A DNA stretch of 5,597 bases from JAAYCU01 sp964642815 (GTDB taxonomy: Bacteria > Planctomycetota > Phycisphaerae > UBA1845 > PWPN01): the NCBI GenBank assembly GCA_964642815.1, contig CAZXSA010000307.1:1-5597 (forward strand). The letters are read 5' to 3'. Below are positions 1 through 2,706 of this stretch, piece after piece. A program made the translations under genes and the position numbers. The notes beneath the pieces were generated by a model, which was not told the origin of the DNA, did no database searches, and was given only the letters and a program-made list of their open reading frames with translations. How positions within the stretch are numbered: position 1 is the first letter of the stretch; each line of letters starts with the position of its first letter.

Positions 1-198
1 CTTTCCCGCGGGTGCGGCCGCTCCGCCCCGCGATGCCTATCAGCGTCGCTCCGGCGGGCCGTCCCACCGTTCCATGAAAGCCAAACAATGTATTGGGAAA
101 ACCCGGCGTGTAAAGGCCCCGCGGGCCGAGGTCGGGTGGATGATCGAAACCATGTGAATCCCGGTCGGAAAGCACAAGCGACGAACCAGCCGCCGATG

Positions 199-228
199 AT
201 TATACCCGTTCCTGGTCGGCCGGTCCAA
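199..228 (-). promoter_or_regulatory. Sigma70-like promoter candidate pointing left
   Basis: On the minus strand there is a perfect TATAAT (199-204), preceded after an 18-bp spacer by TTGGAC (223-228), which matches the -35 consensus only in its first three bases. There is no extended -10 TG. It lies about 25-55 bp beyond the stop of the membrane-protein gene and would drive transcription out of the left edge. The match is sequence only. A perfect -10 can arise by chance, so this is a moderate-to-weak call. Confidence 0.35.
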
Positions 229-237
229 AAAGGCCGG
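220..237 (-). terminator. Weak hairpin downstream of the membrane-protein gene
   Basis: The arms CCGG(T)CC (220-226) and GGCCGG (232-237) pair with one bulged base around a five-base A/T loop, about 16 bp past the stop codon at 253-255. There is no T-tract after the stem on the minus strand, so it is not a standard intrinsic terminator. It also overlaps the -35 of the promoter candidate. It could be a transcript-end hairpin or chance GC-rich pairing. Confidence 0.2.
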
Positions 238-252
238 TTCGCTGACAACCAA

Positions 253-864
253 TCAACCCCCTATCGTGGGACGCCGGCGATGAAGTTCGGAAGGATGGAA
301 CGGCTCTCCACATTCGGGGCAACGCGGCTGGGGCAGGCCGTACAGCAGATAGCCGCAATGATCGCAATGCCAGGGGTTATGAAGCATCAGCGGGCGGTAC
401 CACGCCCGATAAACTGCCCAGACCAGCGTACGCGTAGCCACCACGGCATAAGTAACCACTATGGAAAATATGGAAATCGCCAACAGGTCCGAGGACGAGT
501 CCGGCCCGTAGCAATTCATAATAAGACCGAATAACAAAGCAATCGCCGGGATCAGCAGGTTGCATATCCCCACCCAGGCGATACGCGCGCAATAGCCGGC
601 GGCCCCGATCACGGTCAAAATCAGACCGTACAGTACAAACCAAACGAGCGATACCGAAAATGACGCCCAATCTTGTACCGTAACGGTGAGCAACAAGGCC
701 AGCCAGAGAAAAATATCAAAGACCGCCAAATAGCGGCCGAACAGTATCCATCGCGGGCGGCCGGCGGCTCCCCAGGGTTTTTCCGCCGGACAGGCCCCGC
801 AAACCAGACAAGTATCGACCTGCGGCAACAACTGCGAACGGCAATAACGGCACTGATCGGACAT
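253..864 (-). CDS. Small membrane protein with N- and C-terminal zinc ribbons
   Basis: I do not recognise a named family and the function is unknown. The 203-residue product begins MSDQCRYC. An N-terminal ribbon is formed by C5, C8, C19 and C22 (CxxC-x10-CxxC). About four hydrophobic segments follow, near residues 46-64, 69-88, 95-118 and 127-151. A second ribbon at 167-185 has C167, C170, C182 and C185 in the pattern CDHCGYxLxGLxxPRCPECG, followed by PFHP. The likely topology is a four-helix inner-membrane protein with both ends on the same side, probably cytoplasmic given the basic residues around helix 4 and the tail. I chose the start at 864 over an in-frame ATG 24 bases upstream because GAGGTGA lies nine bases before it, while the upstream ATG has no such site. 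The gene follows the dehydrogenase by 58 bp on the same strand. The C-terminal ribbon nearly matches that of the 1958-2482 product. This ribbon design is, to my knowledge, common and uncharacterised in planctomycetes. Confidence 0.85.
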   Translation of the reverse strand: MSDQCRYCRSQLLPQVDTCLVCGACPAEKPWGAAGRPRWILFGRYLAVFDIFLWLALLLTVTVQDWASFSVSLVWFVLYGLILTVIGAAGYCARIAWVGICNLLIPAIALLFGLIMNCYGPDSSSDLLAISIFSIVVTYAVVATRTLVWAVYRAWYRPLMLHNPWHCDHCGYLLYGLPQPRCPECGEPFHPSELHRRRPTIGG

Positions 865-872
865 CCGGGCTG

Positions 873-879
873 TCACCTC
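873..879 (-). promoter_or_regulatory. Ribosome binding site deciding the start at 864
   Basis: The minus strand reads GAGGTGA, a seven-base match to the anti-Shine-Dalgarno complement, nine bases before the ATG at 862-864. The alternative ATG at 886-888 lies upstream of this site and is preceded by pyrimidine-rich sequence, so it is unlikely to be used. Confidence 0.7.
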
Positions 880-922
880 TACATACATACCAACCGGAGG
901 GATATTGTAACCGACTTCACCC

Positions 923-1672
923 TTACGCGATGCGCATGGTCAGGCCGCCATCGATGGTGACGATCTCGCCGGTAATGTAATCGTTGACGGCCATTTCGCG
1001 GATCAGTTCGGCCACCTGTTCGGGCGTGCCCTCGCGGTGCAGAGGGACGCGATTATCGAGGTTATTTTTCTTCACCTCGGGGCTCATGTTCTTATGGAAG
1101 GCCGTGCGGATAATCCCCGGCGCGACGGCGTTGACGCGGATGTTGTCATTGGCCAATTCGTAGGCCAAAGCCCGGGCGAACTGACCTATCGCGCCCTTGA
1201 CCACCTGATAACCGATATGCACCGGCAGGGCGCGAATGCCGGCCACCGAGGAAATCAATACGATCGCCCCTTCCTTCTTCTCCCGCATGATGGGCACGGC
1301 CGCCCGGCATAAATGATAGACCGCATGTACATGCACGTCGAAACCGGCGTACCAGTCCTCGGGTTTCACTTCCAGCAGACGCCCGGCCACCAAGCCGCCG
1401 GCGCAATGCACCAGCACGTCAAGCCCGCCCAATTGCGTATGGGTTTGCTCAACACAACGGGCCGCGTCCTCCGGTTTGGCCATGTCGGCGACGATCAGCA
1501 GGCCCTTACGGCCGGTAGCTTCTATCGCTTGCTTCGTTTTCTTTGCTTCCTCGTCGTCGTGCCGCCCGCCGATGGCCACGTCCGCCCCTTGTCGGGCGAA
1601 CAATACGGCCGTCGCCGCCCCGATCCCCCTCGTCCCGCCGGTAACCAAAGCAACTTTACCCTTCAAATCCAT
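923..1672 (-). CDS. Short-chain dehydrogenase/reductase (FabG-like SDR)
   Basis: This is a 249-residue classical SDR oxidoreductase, expected to be a soluble cytoplasmic enzyme using NAD(P)H on a carbonyl or hydroxyl substrate. The Rossmann nucleotide motif TGGTRGIG is at residues 11-18. R15 and the GGR at 35-37 after the second strand suggest a preference for NADP(H). An acidic D63 sits at the adenine-contact position. The usual NNAG is HCAG at 89-92. The catalytic Ser is S142 and YQVVK gives Y155 and K159. IRVNAVAPG is at 178-186 and the C-terminal ITGEIVTIDGG at 233-243. The Asn of the usual N-S-Y-K tetrad appears to be His114. The frame is open for 75 more codons upstream, but these cross intergenic repeats, and AAAGGTG precedes the ATG at 1670-1672. 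It probably shares a transcript with the 253-864 gene. It could be a 3-oxoacyl-ACP reductase or another SDR; the substrate cannot be read from sequence. Confidence 0.92.
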   Translation of the reverse strand: MDLKGKVALVTGGTRGIGAATAVLFARQGADVAIGGRHDDEEAKKTKQAIEATGRKGLLIVADMAKPEDAARCVEQTHTQLGGLDVLVHCAGGLVAGRLLEVKPEDWYAGFDVHVHAVYHLCRAAVPIMREKKEGAIVLISSVAGIRALPVHIGYQVVKGAIGQFARALAYELANDNIRVNAVAPGIIRTAFHKNMSPEVKKNNLDNRVPLHREGTPEQVAELIREMAVNDYITGEIVTIDGGLTMRIA

Positions 1673-1676
1673 TTTG

Positions 1677-1683
1677 CACCTTT
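1677..1683 (-). promoter_or_regulatory. Ribosome binding site of the SDR gene
   Basis: The minus strand reads AAAGGTG, four bases before the ATG at 1670-1672, with the GG six bases from the start. It supports this start over the upstream in-frame candidates, which would translate the repeat DNA. Confidence 0.6.
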
Positions 1684-1696
1684 CGATAAGATCGAA
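1682..1696 (-). promoter_or_regulatory. Inverted repeat overlapping the SDR ribosome binding site
   Basis: The arms TTCGAT and ATCGAA (1682-1687 and 1691-1696) are perfect inverted repeats around three bases. The arm nearest the gene shares two bases with the Shine-Dalgarno sequence. It could be a short operator or a leader hairpin that reduces ribosome access. A six-base AT-rich stem is weak, so function is only inferred. Confidence 0.3.
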
Positions 1697-1706
1697 CCCT
1701 ACCAGC

Positions 1707-1762
1707 CCGAAGCAGTTTACCCGCCTGCCTCGCCTTGGCGGGCCGTGGCGGGCTAGCGAGGG
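1707..1762. repeat. Composite direct repeat, long copy
   Basis: Block one, CCGAAGCAGTTTACCCG (1707-1723), and block two, CGTGGCGGGCTAGCGAGGG (1744-1762), are separated by a 20-base GC-rich spacer. The second copy at 1833-1869 has the same two blocks in the same order. Within this copy CCCGCC (1720-1725) and GGCGGG (1737-1742) can form a hairpin. It lies between the SDR and the upstream membrane-protein gene. Two copies 126 bp apart suggest a dispersed intergenic repeat. Confidence 0.75.
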
Positions 1763-1832
1763 ACAACCTCTCGACGTCAAGCGTCTCCTCGACACGCAAT
1801 TCCACTGATCGGACACGAATACTAATGTCACT

Positions 1833-1869
1833 CCGAAGCAGTTTACCCGACGTGGCGGGCTAGCAAGGG
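1833..1869. repeat. Composite direct repeat, short copy
   Basis: Block one (1833-1849) is identical to that of the copy at 1707. Block two (1851-1869) differs at one base of 19, GCAAGGG in place of GCGAGGG. Only one base separates the blocks here, against 20 in the other copy. CCCG and CGGG at 1846-1849 and 1856-1859 can pair. Confidence 0.75.
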
Positions 1870-1932
1870 TCTCACCTCCGCCCACAGGTAACCCCATTGG
1901 CCTAAGCGTGTATCCCGAAACCGTCCCGCTCC

Positions 1933-1948
1933 TCCTCGTTTGCGAGGA
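1933..1948 (-). terminator. Hairpin downstream of the 174-residue membrane-protein gene
   Basis: A six-base perfect stem, TCCTCG and CGAGGA, closes a four-base loop about 10 bases past the stop codon at 1958-1960. No T-run follows on the minus strand, so it is not a standard intrinsic terminator. The position fits a transcript-end or 3'-protecting hairpin. Confidence 0.3.
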
Positions 1949-1957
1949 AGCGAATAT

Positions 1958-2482
1958 CTATCTCCTCTCCCCGTCACTCCTTCGCGCCGCGGAACTGATT
2001 ATATCCGGATCGAACGGCGTCCCGCACTCCGGGCAACGGGGCTCGGATAATCCTCTCAGGCAATAACCACAATGATCGCACACGGGTAATAACATTTGCT
2101 TTCGTAATTTCTTGCGTCTCCAATCACCGATTAAAGGCAACACAACAACCAAAAGTGTTACCAGATGGAAATAGGCAGCCATCGCATTCACGCATTGGGA
2201 ACCCGTGTCGATCATTCTTCCCACACCCGGAGTCATAACCGCCGTGAAACTGAAGGAAAGAAATATCTGCAACGCCTCGATAATGGTATTCTGAGCCCTG
2301 CATGAAACTAATCGTCGAAACGCCCACCATAACGCAAAGGTATATCCCGAGATAATGAACAACAAACGGAAATCATCACGCAAGGGAAAAACGAAAGAGG
2401 CCACAAAGAAGCCAATAAAACCAAGGTACACCATGGCCGTAATGAGTGTCTCAAATAAAGGTGTACGATCATGGTGATGCAT
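1958..2482 (-). CDS. Small membrane protein with C-terminal zinc ribbon
   Basis: This is an unrecognised protein of 174 residues with unknown function. It begins MHHHDRTP. Hydrophobic segments lie near residues 13-34, 38-56, 67-86 and 100-119, followed by a basic stretch (WRRKKLRK, 121-128) that should sit in the cytoplasm. A zinc ribbon with C135, C138, C150 and C153 follows in the pattern CDHCGYxLxGLxxPRCPECG, then PFDP and a polar basic tail. Unlike the 253-864 product it has no N-terminal ribbon. The open frame extends 63 codons further upstream, but GGAG lies seven bases before the ATG at 2480-2482, and the extension reads through repeat-like GC-rich DNA. Positions 2101-2460 are about 45% GC by hand count, against about 63% in valS flanking sequence. 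This may reflect membrane-codon bias or a different origin. It lies 224 bp downstream of valS. Confidence 0.85.
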   Translation of the reverse strand: MHHHDRTPLFETLITAMVYLGFIGFFVASFVFPLRDDFRLLFIISGYTFALWWAFRRLVSCRAQNTIIEALQIFLSFSFTAVMTPGVGRMIDTGSQCVNAMAAYFHLVTLLVVVLPLIGDWRRKKLRKQMLLPVCDHCGYCLRGLSEPRCPECGTPFDPDIISSAARRSDGERR

Positions 2483-2489
2483 GGGATGG

Positions 2490-2493
2490 CTCC
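2490..2493 (-). promoter_or_regulatory. Ribosome binding site deciding the start at 2482
   Basis: The minus strand reads GGAG seven bases before the ATG at 2480-2482. No comparable site precedes the far-upstream in-frame start near 2671, so the shorter product is preferred. Confidence 0.6.
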
Positions 2494-2613
2494 ATGATTG
2501 GCGAGCAAAGCTTATCAGAGCGGCAACGAACGGGCCAAACGCGGTCTGCTCCACAACAACGGGCGTCACCTGCTCGCCCTGCGTGGTTATCCGCCATCTC
2601 AAACGCCTCCCCG

Positions 2614-2644
2614 CCCTCGGCCCCGCGCTCGCGCTTGGGGTTCT
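2614..2644. repeat. GC-rich intergenic repeat-like stretch
   Basis: On the minus strand this reads AACCCCAAGCGCGAGCG (2626-2642) followed by GC-rich sequence ending in CCGAGGG. I recall a similar motif scattered between planctomycete genes, where it is often mistranslated as NPKRERG in short hypothetical proteins. That recollection is not checked, and there is only one copy in the window. It sits in the 224-bp gap between valS and the next gene. Confidence 0.35.
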
Positions 2645-2688
2645 GATTGCCAACACGTCCAGAATCCACAACGGTTGTCCGGCCCAAT

Positions 2689-2706
2689 GGCGGGCAATAG
2701 CCCGCC
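2689..2706 (-). terminator. Perfect GC-rich hairpin abutting the valS stop
   Basis: GGCGGGC (2689-2695) and GCCCGCC (2700-2706) form a perfect seven-base stem with a four-base loop, starting at the base after the valS TAG (2707-2709). No T-tract follows, so it is not a classical intrinsic terminator, but it may stabilise or end the valS mRNA. With the flanking GGGTA it resembles small palindromic repeats of the GTAGGGYGGGC type that I recall from many bacterial genomes. Confidence 0.5.

Larger units (their letters stand above)
1..252. other. Left-edge region without a convincing gene
   Basis: This stretch lies downstream of the zinc-ribbon membrane protein gene. Open frames exist on both strands, but none has a Shine-Dalgarno sequence, a recognisable motif or believable residue composition. 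The plus-strand frame running from here to about 534 lies opposite the membrane-protein gene. A minus-strand frame ending at 40 would need a TTG start directly after the previous stop. A different minus-strand frame stays open to position 1 and contains a glycine-rich stretch near 3-60, but this does not fit a P-loop spacing. A gene starting near or beyond the left edge is possible but cannot be supported. The only notable signals are the promoter-like sequence at 199-228 and the overlapping hairpin at 220-237. Confidence 0.5.

Noticed and set aside
3..60. Glycine-rich minus-strand stretch resembling a P-loop kinase start
   Set aside because: The spacing between glycines and the GK does not fit GxxxxGK[ST], there is no clear start or ribosome binding site, and the frame leaves the window.
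88..534. Plus-strand open frame of 148 codons near the left edge
   Set aside because: Over half overlaps the membrane-protein gene on the other strand, including its zinc ribbon. It has no ribosome binding site and no recognisable motif.
1673..1897. 75-codon N-terminal extension of the SDR frame
   Set aside because: It translates both copies of the intergenic repeat, gives the same RRVNCFG peptide twice, and is unnecessary because a ribosome binding site and the canonical MDLKGKVALVTGG start lie at 1672.
2483..2671. 63-codon N-terminal extension of the zinc-ribbon membrane protein
   Set aside because: It runs through GC-rich repeat-like DNA, has no ribosome binding site, and GGAG precedes the internal ATG at 2482 with good spacing.
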